NCBI GenBank assembly: GCA_963969495.1
Contig: OZ018331.1
Span: forward strand, 148,224,387 to 148,288,386
Direction of reading: 5' to 3'
DNA from: Ceratothoa steindachneri
Lineage: Eukaryota; Arthropoda; Malacostraca; Isopoda; Cymothoidae
Length of the DNA stretch: 64,000 nt
The notes under the pieces were generated by a model. The model searched no databases, had not been told where the DNA came from, and was given only the letters and a program-made list of their open reading frames with translations. Made by a program: the position numbers and the translations under genes. Shown in pieces: positions 31,842 through 42,044 of this stretch; the first letter of the stretch is position 1; each line of letters opens with the position of its first letter.

Positions 31842-31858
31842 CAAGGGCATTTATTAGA
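31842..31858. repeat. Left copy of 17-bp direct repeat flanking element D
   Basis: caagggcatttattaga, repeated exactly at 37022-37038. The pair brackets element D and is of LINE target-site-duplication size. Confidence 0.65.
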
Positions 31859-32210
31859 CTGCTTTGGTTGCCTTAGCAAGTCTGCTTTCCCGCTGTGCCC
31901 AATTTTTCGGAATTTTTACAAACTGAACTTTTGTGAAGGTGAATTTGTATGACTCGCTTGGTGTAGTGACACTAAAAACTGGTAAGAGTGATAAAGTGAG
32001 ACTACGTTCGAAAAGTGGACCAATTGTTATTCGATTTAAGAAGGTGAAGGGCGAAATCTTCGCTCCTTTGCTAGATACAAGGACCGGAGCCTCATCTGGC
32101 CCACCCGCAAGCCCGAAGGAAGGAAGTTTAAGGTAAAGTGGTATAAAATTACTTGAACTTTGGCCCCTAGTTCTCTCACTCCCCCCCCTCTCTTTTCTAA
32201 ACCTTTCTTA

Positions 32211-32264
<54 letters not shown>

Positions 32265-32309
32265 TATATCATAATATCATCACCTATCTCACGATAGGAT
32301 GCAGGATAA
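31859..32309 (+). other. Element D 5' UTR, with (TA)n at 32215-32259
   Basis: Similar in its second half to element B's 5' UTR ('aggtaaagtggtataaaatt' versus 'aggtaaagtgctaaaatt', then a C-rich tract). A 67-codon open stretch at 31933-32136 lies inside it; I regard this as UTR, not a gene. A TA microsatellite interrupts the leader. Confidence 0.55.
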
Positions 32310-33698
32310 ATGAGAGAGACTCTCCGCATGACTCTCCGGATACTCTCAGAGGGCAAAAACAAGATAGAGGAAAAGTTTTCGAAAAAGTTTTCGGATGCTT
32401 GAGTATTGCACTGGTTAGACTTATTGCCATCCAAGATGGTTACTCGGCCATTTGCGCGAGGGAGGCCGACTGTGAAGCCTTGACCTCAAGTAAAGCCGTT
32501 GAATGCCTGAAACGATTACCTTGAAACCGACCACACCGCCACAAATTAGAACTTACCGTAGCTTAATCTGCAGGCGCCTCGACTCCTGGGTCGGGAGCCA
32601 CTCGAGGTCACGGCTATGGCTCAAAAAGCTTAAGAAAACGGTTTGCTTTTCTTCAACGTAAGATTCTGCTCAGAGCAGATGGAAAGTGAGGAGTTTGTCG
32701 ACTTACAAATGTGCTTTTGGTGCTAAAAGTACGGCAAACACACCACGTCCAACTGCCCGAAAAAAGACCTTACGCTATGCTCTATCTGCGCCGGCCGCGA
32801 CCATTTTTGGCGTGACTGTAAAAGTAACTCCCCCAAATGCTTAAACTGTGAAGGCCCCCACCGGACTATGTCTATGGCATGTCCGGTTAAAAAGCAGGAA
32901 ATATAAAAACAAACCCAAATTAAACGCGACACAGAAGATAAAAAGGCCAATTCGACTTATACTAAAGTAGCCAAAGCCTCTATTGCCGAGACCAACCACC
33001 ATAAGACATACCTCCACATTGTAAACGAACACTCAACCAAAATAATGCGTTGCATATACTATGCACACATTGACAACATTACTTGCCCTGGTACCCTCAC
33101 AGGAGGTTATGAGGATAAGCGTAACCCCTCAGTTCCAAGAAATATGCCAAAAACTGCCCACGCCACCAAACACAGCCAACACACGCGATCCCTTCTCAAT
33201 AAACCTAAGGTAGCACAAACAACAAAACAAGCGCCAGCTTTACCAAGGAAAGACACCATCGATACAAACAACCTGCAAAATCACCCACCCAACAAGGAAG
33301 CAGTGCGATCCAAGTTGGCCAGGTCTCGACGAGCAAGAAAACCCTCTAAAATCTGCGACTCAAGGTCAACCTCCTCCTCATCGCGAGGGAGAGAACACCA
33401 ACTAAAATATCACGCGAGAGGTTTCAACCTTAAATCATATGCCCCCGAATCGGTTCCCTTCCCAACCGAAATCGATTCCTGCGAAGTAGCTGAAGGTCTT
33501 AGGACGGGAAGATACAAGTGGGAATGCTCAGATGAGGTTCCCAAGCGGCAGGTTGAGGATGCTCTCGCTCAAAACATGGTAAAACTGACCACGGACTGCT
33601 TCCACACAATCACAGACATGGAATACAGGAAAAAAAGAAACAACAGGGAGCGAACCCCACCCAGTACACCTCATGGGGCTAAAGTAGATCGCGAATAA
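32310..33698 (+). pseudogene. Element D ORF1 relic (three CCHC knuckles)
   Basis: From an ATG at 32310 the frame soon breaks, but pieces are clear: SIALVRLIAIQDGYSAICAR, then RRLDSWVGSHSR after a frame change. Decayed knuckles follow near 32710-32880: a first knuckle with a stop in it, CSICAGRDHFWRDC and CLNCEGPHRTMSMAC. From 33045 the frame is open for 217 codons to 33698, with part of the central block (IMRCIYYAHIDNITCPGT). The C-terminal block is well kept: FNLKSYAPESVPFPTEID, GRYKWECSDEVP and MEYRKKRNN. It is closest to element B. Confidence 0.85.
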
Positions 33699-33743
33699 GC
33701 GTCTACTTTAATCTCACACACTTGAGAACCAACAGTGCACAAA

Positions 33744-36420
33744 ATGACAGACATACTTACAATTATACATACGAATGTCGATGAGTGGTACGGAAAAGGT
33801 TCCATCTATGGCAATATTATGCGACAGAGTGACCCTGACATAATACTTATTTCTGAACACGGACTGACCACGAAAAAACAAATAAAATTATTTCAATACG
33901 ACGTTATTAGCAAGATTCCTTGCCAGGGACGGTATGAAGGCTGCGCAATAGCCGCCAAACAAGGACTAAAATACAGGACACTGGAAGACTTAGATGAATC
34001 CTACCTTGCCATTGAAGTAGGTACTGCCATGGGGGACTAGTCGTGGCTACGGGGTAAAAACCCCAATACGCGGCTATTTGCCCATGCACAACCTCTTGCA
34101 GATATTTAGCCACAAGAAAAGTGTTATTTTTGACGGAGATCTAAATGCAAGGTTTGCTGCGGCAGGATATACTTCCTACAACAATGCAGACAGAAACATA
34201 GAACTACTACTCGACAGACAATACACGACTAGGATCGGACCAGAATTCCTGAAGTACATACGGAAAGAGCAGCCACGAAACCCGATATAGTCCTGTCTAG
34301 CATCGGGTTTCCTTACAATTACTACATAGAACCGGGCCCCATCATTCCGAGCGACCACCATGATATCAAAATTACAGTAAGAGTAAATCCCATTCAAATT
34401 GAAATCCCAGAACGCAAAAGCTACAAGCAAGCGAACTGGGAAAGCTATAGAAATTACCTCTTTAATTATATCCCCGACCCTTTATTTGATGCTAATTTAA
34501 AAGAAATAGATGAGGAGCTGGATAAAATCACTGACTTTCTAATAAAAGCTGATCAAAATAGCATTCCCGTATTAATTATAAAACCCTTCCAGCTCCCCCC
34601 TGGACACCACCCATGAGAACCCTAGCCCAACAATATAGTGACCTGTCCAATTTATTAGCGCTGATAGGCCCCAACCACAATGTCCACAGAAGACTAAGAC
34701 AAATTAAAGACGAACTCCAGACACTAATTACGGACCAACAAATACTACTATGGGATGGACTAATAGAAAGACTCGACATAGAAAGACTCTCACATATTCT
34801 GGCAGACGGTTAAACGTCTTAAGGGAAAACCTCCACAAACAAAAATGACAATCATTCAAAGTGGCCAAAAAGGCCAAACAAATAATGAGACTGAAGAGAT
34901 TGAAGAAATGTTTAGGATTTTATGGTCTTCAATCTTCAAAATTACCCCAAAAGAAAATGACAATTACGATCTCGAATTCGAAACTGACGTAATCTACAGC
35001 TAAACACACAAATACACAAAACCTCTCCTCACCACTGTGTGTCGTAGGAAAGATTGATGGAGGGCTATGGCAATAAAATAACTGCCCTAGAACTCTCCGT
35101 TACTCTAAAATCCTTTTGTCAAAGAGCACCGGGTGCTACGAGGGTGACCTGCGAGAATTTCATCCAGGCCCCGCCTAACGTTTGGAGTGGCCTTCTCAAC
35201 ATCATGAACGCCGCTCTGAACACGGGCTATTTCTCCGATCAGTGTAAAGTGGCCAATATGATTTTCATCCCAAAACCGGAGAAACCCCCGGACTGCCCTG
35301 CCAGCTTTCGACCGATATCTATCCTAGAATTTGCTGGCAAAGTCTTCGACAAGATATTGGCTAATAGAGTCAACTCTTTTCTCGATGAAGCCAACTTGCA
35401 AAACGAGGCGCAACACGGCTTCAAGAGGAAAAGAGGGACTGACACGGCACTAGCCGTTGTCACCGAAAAGCCTGCTAAGATCAAGGTAGAAAAAAGGCAT
35501 GCCGACCTGGTGCTCCGCGATGTCAAAAAAGCTTTTGATAAGGTTTGGAAGAGAGGACTACAATTTAAGATCCTTCAAGTAGGCCTCAACCCCATTCTTG
35601 AGAGGATTCTATGTGACTACATAATGAAGAGGAGAGCATACATTTAAATCACAGAACATAAAGGCCTTGAATTCGAACTCAAAGCAGGGGTTCCTCAAGC
35701 GTGCTGTCTCAGTCCTCTTTTATACAACATATACACGCGACCTACCACAACCTCTCTCCGAGGGTACGATATACGTACAGTTTGCTGACGATAAATTGTA
35801 AATTTGTACCGCCACTTATGTTCACAGGGAATTTATGGCGAGGAATATGGCTAGGGAGATATCTAACATCAACTTTTCCGAGAGGGAGGAGATGGAAGAT
35901 ATCAACCAATGCCCCAAAATTCAAAATAATTCCCATGTTTCGCAAGACCTTCAATCATATACGTGTAGAAGGGCAGCGAATCACCCTACTGCCTGGAAGG
36001 GACGGTTCTGCTGCTCAAAATCACCACAGGGGGCTACAAGAGTCATATCGAGCGAACAGTCGCGAATAGCAAGAGAGATTTGAGGGAGTTTTATAGGTTC
36101 CGTGACCTAAATCCCTCAAATAAATTCAAGATATTTAATGCGTGCATTCGCCCGAGACTCCTGTACCCCCAGGTGCCGCTGAGCGCGAGCGCCAGGACCC
36201 ACATTGCGAAACTGCAAACTATCCAGAACAAAGCGGTGCTTCTCATCACAAACACACGAAGAAGAGAACACAAACGACAGAGGGAGCTTTACGACTCGGT
36301 TGGATTATCTCCGATCAACGTGGCGCTCCACAAGAGAGCTATGAGGACCTAGCAAGCCATTGGCACCCGCTTGACCCCGGAGTTCTCTCGTACACATCTA
36401 GGCATCGAGGTCGACTGACA
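33744..36420 (+). pseudogene. Element D ORF2 relic (endonuclease-RT)
   Basis: Starts with MTDILTIIHTNVDEWYGKGS and EHGLTTKK (endonuclease), then GDLNARFAAAGY near 34136 and PSDHHDI near 34350. The RT is best preserved at 35054-35650: FIPKPEKPP, HGFKRKRGTDTA, LRDVKKAFDKVW. QFADD-equivalent text near 35780 is damaged (VQFADDKL then a stop). The C-terminal part near 36190-36350 reads LQTIQNKAVLLITNTRRREH. At least ten stops or frame shifts are present, so the copy is dead. The domain order and the spacing from ORF1 (about 45 bp) match elements A and B. Confidence 0.87.
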
Positions 36421-36908
36421 AATAAGGCCATTCAAAAGAGGTAAGATACAGTCTGACGGTGACGTGACTCCAAAATACACATGACAAAATCGACAAAACA
36501 CAAAAAAATGACTAGTGTAATACTCAGGTTTCTTTAGTAGAAATTCATAAACCATTATTAAGATTTACCCTTTCTCAAACTTTGCAAAAATTCAAAATGT
36601 AACTAGAAAAGCTTTTTCGAAAACCCACAGCGAGAACAAAAAACCCCCGCCTCAAATAAAGGCTTGAATGCCATTTAAGACCATTAAGATCATTAAAATC
36701 TACAAAATATAAGAATTAAATTAACAGGTTTAATTTAATTGAATAAATTATAATTTTTATAGTTTATTAAAACAAGCAACAACAACAAACAAAATACATC
36801 CGGAAAACAAAAACAAACAGCTACCCTTTCACCAGGAACCTATTTATTCTGTCTCCCACACAACCTCTATTCTTTAAACTCACCCTATTTCACTACTTTC
36901 CTCTCTTA

Positions 36909-36981
<73 letters not shown>

Positions 36982-37021
36982 TAACTCTCCCTAAATCTCA
37001 CCATCTTTTATGTCCAAGGTC
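36421..37021 (+). other. Element D 3' UTR with (CT)n at about 36911-36976
   Basis: A-rich sequence with aacaacaacaaac runs, then a pyrimidine-rich segment resembling the 3' UTR of element B, then about 33 CT units, ending at the right 17-bp direct repeat. Confidence 0.55.
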
Positions 37022-37038
37022 CAAGGGCATTTATTAGA
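37022..37038. repeat. Right copy of 17-bp direct repeat flanking element D
   Basis: Exact match to 31842-31858. Confidence 0.65.
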
Positions 37039-37460
37039 GCAGAAGTGACTTTCCGAAGATCGCTGAGGCAAAGCTGAAGGAAGACGTCTCGATCGATCCA
37101 CAGATCAAGGAACTCTGAAAGAATCAAAACTTCAGCACAAGTTTAGGTGAACTCTAGTTGGAGGCTTGAAACTCATTGGTGTGTCTTTGTGAAAAACTCT
37201 GGAAACACAAGGTCATAGACTTCTGGCATTTCAAGCTGCTGTAGAATGTATGATTTCTCTCAAAGTTCATTTCCTTCATTCACATCGGGACGTTTTTGAG
37301 AACTTGGATGTAGTTTCTGATAAACAAGGAGAATTCCCCCATCAAGATATCAGCGTTATGGTGCAGCACTAATGTTTCTTGAATAAAGGAATGATTGCAG
37401 ATTACTGCTGGATGTGGTACAGAGACGAATCTAAAATTTAGTAGCAGAGGAAGTGAAAAG
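37022..37460 (+). pseudogene. Relic of an arthropod dispersed-repeat protein (HFLHSH family)
   Basis: Plus-strand pieces read PKIAEAKLKEDVSIDPQIKE near 37055-37115 and ISLKVHFLHSHRDVFENLDV then VSDKQGEFPHQD near 37255-37350. After a stop comes IADYCWMWYRD near 37390. I recognise the string 'KVHFLHSHLDxFPENLGxxSxEQGExFHQDI...ADYCW' as a protein found in many copies in arthropod genomes, commonly left uncharacterised. I do not know its function or whether it is carried by a transposon. Element D appears to have inserted just upstream in it. The frame is broken and the copy is not functional. Confidence 0.6.
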
Positions 37461-37504
37461 CTCAACGTTTTTTTTTTTTAAACAAATTTAAGCTGTGCAA
37501 ATGT

Positions 37505-38335
37505 TTATTTTGTATGTGACTTGTGTGTGGGATACACTAGCCTCAGTCTTTTCCCACACGACTTGTACCCACGTACACGTGACTTCCCTTGGGACCAAAT
37601 GAAAACTTCCCGCTGAGCTTCCGGTGCCCGTTAAAACGGGCTAGAGACTGACGAGCTTCCTCTGCGCCTCGCCAGATAACAGCTCTCATATCTCCTCTTT
37701 CCTTCCACCGGAAGCAATTCACCCTTAGAATACAATTCTTCTCCAATTCAGGAGACACACAAGATTACACTACATTGAATATAAATTAAACCGGGTTGTC
37801 GAGAAGATGTTTAGATCAGTTTAGAAGTTAGAGCTCATTCCCTTGCTCTACCAAACGAGACGCTCACATATCTTGCTAGTATCTATCGTACCGGTCTCCA
37901 TTGCCCCTTAGTTTTACATTCGCGTTTCCGTTAACATCACCCAATTCAGAGATCATTAGATTGACTCCGAACGTTCTCAAACTTTAATATATGGTGAAAA
38001 TCATAATTATCAGTTCACATATTAAGTGTTTTCTCAGTGCCCAAAGTGAAGCAAATAAATTCAGTGTTTTAAAAGACATTTAATTCTCAGTAGCAATTCT
38101 CATTGAAGTGAAATATTTGATCTTTTATGTTACTAAAATATTTCACATGTTTAATTTATATCGTTAAGTTAATTATTTTTGTAACAAAGCACAAAGTCCA
38201 ATATCTCTTAGCAACTTTCCAGAGTAAACAGTATACATTAAACGTCATTCAAATTCACTCCGAGAAATCAATGTTCTCGTTAGTTTCAGGGGTGAATCAA
38301 AACAAAAAATAGTGTCCGCAACAATTGTTGTCACA
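37505..38335 (+). mobile_element. Candidate LTR ending in TGTCACA
   Basis: The block from about 37505 (tgtatgtgacttgtgtgtgg) to 38335 (caacaattgttgtcaca) has TG...CA ends and late 'ctcagtg...attcagtgttttaaaagaca' text of the kind seen near LTR ends. It is followed at once by tttggtgtcagttgtgcc, a primer-binding-like sequence of gypsy-type elements. No second LTR or pol was found, so the call rests on this junction only. Confidence 0.4.
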
Positions 38336-38353
38336 TTTGGTGTCAGTTGTGCC
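38336..38353 (+). other. Candidate retrotransposon primer-binding site
   Basis: tttggtgtcagttgtgcc directly after the TGTCACA end. The TGGTGTCAG core is common at this place in gypsy-group elements. Tentative. Confidence 0.35.
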
Positions 38354-39173
38354 AGTGTGGCCTACATCTGTAACATTCTATGGCCTTGATTTGTTTTTTA
38401 CTTTAAATGTTAGGTATGCTAGTTTGTGATAATGTAGCAAATTATTTTCTATTGTATGCTTGCTATGTAGGTATACTTATCGGTAATCTGCTACAATAAA
38501 TGGCGCCTCCGATTGAGGCTACCAAATCATTTTATGCTTCTTCGTATCGTTATATTAGTGTCCTAGAAGTAATATTTTGACGTCAAGTGTATGTATCGCC
38601 CCTTATAAAGTCACGAAAAGTCAATATTACAACCAGATTTAACAACGCAACAATGATTCGACATGGCAAAATTTCGATTGTTGTTATTATTTGCATAATT
38701 TAGCTATTTGACGTTTAAGGTAGGTTAGGTTAATTTAATTTGCGTTTGTGAGTTTAAGTATAAAGATTATAATTTGTTTGTTTTTCTCAATTATGCAGAG
38801 TGTATAAATCTAAATAACACGTACATTAGTGTACGCAGAAATACTCCGACACAAGCTGCGTGTCCCTCCCGTATTCCAAATTCGCCTTTCGCCTCGAATT
38901 CCCTCCGCCATTTTCGCGCCTTTGAGACAACCAAATTCACGGCTGGTCACACAGGAAAATGTCTGCCTCGAAGGACATCTGCTAGCCGACGAAGGTCCGA
39001 GTTTTCCTGCCGTCGTAAACTGCGACGTGGAGCGAAGGTGTGAAAGATTTACTCTGTCTGGCAGCAGATGGAAAGGTCTTTCACGCAGCAATACGCATTT
39101 TATGACAATTCGGTGCTCTCTCTCGATTTCTGCTCGTGAAGGAAATAAAAGGGAAACCTCTCCCTGGAGTCAG
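38354..39173. other. No recognised gene; short TTAGG run
   Basis: Holds aggtaggttaggttaa at 38719-38734 and an ATG-started short open stretch at 38501 that could be the start of a lost gag. 38830-39170 is GC-richer with open frames on both strands that I cannot assign. Confidence 0.35.
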
Positions 39174-39960
39174 GCAGAAGACCTTGGACCTACGTCGAGT
39201 GTATGGAGCTCGCACAAGGAAACAGTTTGCCATTTAAGAAAGAAACTTCGGGGAATTTGTGTATTGCTATCACGGTACTTGTAGGTGCCAAATTTCTCGA
39301 AGACACCCCCCCCCTTCAAAGTCAGATGTTACACAGGACCTCCCTCTGCGGATTACCCTAGACGTAGCTAGGTAATCGGTTTTGGCTACCCACTCCAGGA
39401 GCCGAATAATCAGACAGTAACTTCGAGGAAGAAGAAGTCCGATTTGAGCCACAGTTGGGCTCACCTTCATGATCCCGCATAGGATCAGTATATCACCGGT
39501 CTAGGATTACCTTCTCATTCAGTAACCTCGGACGGCGGATTAAGTGCGATTATTGTCACCAGCAGAAGACCTTGGACCTACGTCGAGTATGTGAAGCTCG
39601 TTCCACAATGGAAACAGTTCACCCGTTGTAAGAAAGAAACTTCGGGGAATTTGTGTGTTTCCGTCACGGTACTTGTAGGAGCCAAACTTCTCGCAGACAC
39701 CCCCCTCCCACCTTCAGGGTCAAAGGTTACACAGGACCTCCCTCTGCGGATTACCCTAGACGTAGCTCGGGAATCGGTTTTGGCTACCCACTCCAGGAGC
39801 CGAATAATAGGACCGTCACTTCGAGGAAGAAGAGGTCCGATTTGAGCCACAGTTTGGCTCGCCTTCGTGATCCGGCATAGGATCAGTATATCACCGGTCT
39901 AGGATTACCTTCTCATTCGGTAACTTCGGACGGCCGGACTAAGTGCGATCATCGTCACCA
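39174..39960. repeat. 388-bp tandem duplication (two copies)
   Basis: gcagaagaccttggacctac starts at 39174 and again at 39562. The text in between repeats almost in full, including 'ggaatttgtgt', 'gacacccccc', 'ttacacaggacctccctctg' and 'gatcagtatatcaccggtct'. Differences are scattered substitutions and C-tract lengths. A third copy begins (accagaagaagatcctcacc) and stops. Confidence 0.92.
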
Positions 39961-41100
39961 GAAGAAGATCCTCACCATCATTTTTAAAATACTTACGAAC
40001 TCAAAGGTATCGTTAAAGTGAATTATCCCCTCCCCTCCCCTCACTTCACCAGTTTATTCGTTAACTAGAATTCCCATCCCGAGCCCATAACCTCGAGTAT
40101 TAGAAGTGATTAATTCAGTTCTTAATTTAATAATATTATTCCATTCATTCTGTCGGGTGCCATTAAGACGCAAGCATCCTAGTGAGTAATTTTCAAGTAT
40201 AATCCCCACGAAATTATGTAGACTTACTTATTTAGTGCAAAGATTAATTCTATTTATACCTATATACGCTGTTTCATATTTCTAATTCATGTACATTAAA
40301 GATTATTTTTGTATCTGCGTGTTTAACTATTTTGGACGATCCTTTGGCAATTAATAAACAATCCACTCAGCTTAAATCTCAATATTAGACAGGTCCACCC
40401 ATGACTGGCTTTTACTGAGTGAGGACACACTCAGGAGATAATTATCTTAATTTTGATCAAAAAGGAAGCACCGGGGTTATTCTCATTCACCAGAAGTGGC
40501 TACGGTAGGTGTATTGGATACACTTCACCTCCGCTTTACCTTGGTGCAGTAATAAAATATATGTTCAGGAAGTGGGACTGGGATTACCCACTCACTAAAC
40601 CTCGACACAGAGAGTTAATAAAATAATCTTTATTTTTTTGTTGTTTAAGACTCCATCTTTAAAAATCATGAGACGACTTAAACCACGCTCGCTCGTTAGA
40701 AGATAGAGAATTAAGTGAGCTTGTTTTTAATGTTAATATAAATATATATTTTTTCGTCGTTGGGGTGGGTAAAAAAGGTCAGTAAAATGCTTGCACCCGT
40801 CTTATTAAAGACTACCTAGTTATCTATCTATACATCCCACCTGGAGACTTGGAATTTCTATAATAAATCACCATCCAGCCGAAACCTTACTATTCTCCGT
40901 TTGCTTATGCAAATAAATAACTAACTACAGAATTGAACGAAAATAATGAGTGACATTATAAAAAAATGATACATTATGTATTGATATGGTCTGTAAATTC
41001 GAAATCTGTCTCATAAATAGGTCTGACAAAGGTAAAATTCATTTAATGAGAAAAATTCAAATTTTGTCGACCAGAGTTATTATTCGTCCAAACGAATACA
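39961..41100. other. AT-rich spacer, no recognised gene
   Basis: Possible remains of an LTR element (C-rich tract at 40026-40050, caccagaagtggctacggta near 40490), but nothing coding was recognised. Confidence 0.35.
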
Positions 41101-42036
41101 TATAGGAGGGCGGAAATAAGTTTTGCGAATCGGTAGGAGAAAACAGAGGAAGAGGGATGGCTGTTTATGGGAGTGTTAGGACAAGTTATGACAAGTCACG
41201 ACCTGCAGCCGCACGCTCCTGCCTCGTCTATTTAAGAAGCAGTAGCTGATCGCAGATCGACAGCCACAAATTTTTCACCAATGGAGAAGGTTGAGCACCG
41301 CGGAGTGATCACATATTTGACCAAGGAAGGCAAGAATGCAAAAGAGATCAATGAACGCTTGGTTGCAGTGTACACCGACACCGCCCCTTCCTATGCAACC
41401 AATGCTCGCTGGAATAAGGAGTTCCACCATGGTCGTGAGTCCCTTGAAGATGACCCCCGTCCAGGACGCCCGTCAGACGTGACCAAGGAGAACAATGTGG
41501 ACCGTGTGGAGAGGATGATCCTCGAAAATCGAAGGGTGAAGGTCGAAGAAATCGAGCGAGAACTTGGAATAACACATGGAAATGTTATCAACATCATCCA
41601 CACCAATTTGGCCATGACCAAGGTCTCTGCCCGTTGAGTCCCTAGAAACCTTACGCCCCATGATCGACTTCAACGTCGTCAAAGTCCACAAGGCCAGAGT
41701 TGCACAAGCTGCCCTGCGCGAGTGCGGATTCGAGGAGCTCAACCATACCCCTCTACAGTCCAGATCTGGCCCCTAGCGACTACTTTTTATTCCACCAGCT
41801 CAAGGCTGCACTCCATGGACGCAGGTTTGGGGACGATGAAGATGTCCAGCTCGCTTTCCAGGAGTTGATTGAACAGCAGTCGGGAGATTTGTGGTTGTCG
41901 GGAATTCGAAGCCTCAGGGACAAGTGGCACAAGTGCATTGAAGTCGAGGGTAGTTACATTGAAAATAATAAAACACTTTTCCTCATATCTCGTTTCCTTA
42001 TATCCAAATGTCAAAACTTATTGACTGCCCCTCGTA
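41101..42036 (+). mobile_element. Mariner element, internal-deletion derivative
   Basis: Terminal inverted repeats: 41101-41125 (ggagggcggaaataagtttt) matches the reverse complement of 42012-42036 (aggggcagtcaataagtttt), with TA at the outer edges. The N-terminal transposase frame starts at ATG 41281 and runs 118 codons. It carries the mariner helix-turn-helix region and the hallmark RESLEDDPRPGRPS linker, then IERELGITHGNVINIIH (second HTH). After the stop the sequence jumps to the C-terminal catalytic block YSPDLAPSDYFLFHQLK (third catalytic D) and the usual ending near 41950. The segment with the first two catalytic aspartates is missing. The copy is non-autonomous but keeps both ends. Confidence 0.9.
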
Positions 42037-42044
42037 ACTAAGAA

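Noticed and set aside
31933..32136. 67-codon plus-strand open stretch as a separate small gene
   Set aside because: It lies between the left 17-bp direct repeat and ORF1 of element D, in the region resembling element B's 5' UTR.
32720..33032. Minus-strand open stretches opposite the element D knuckles
   Set aside because: They are antisense shadows of the decayed CCHC region.
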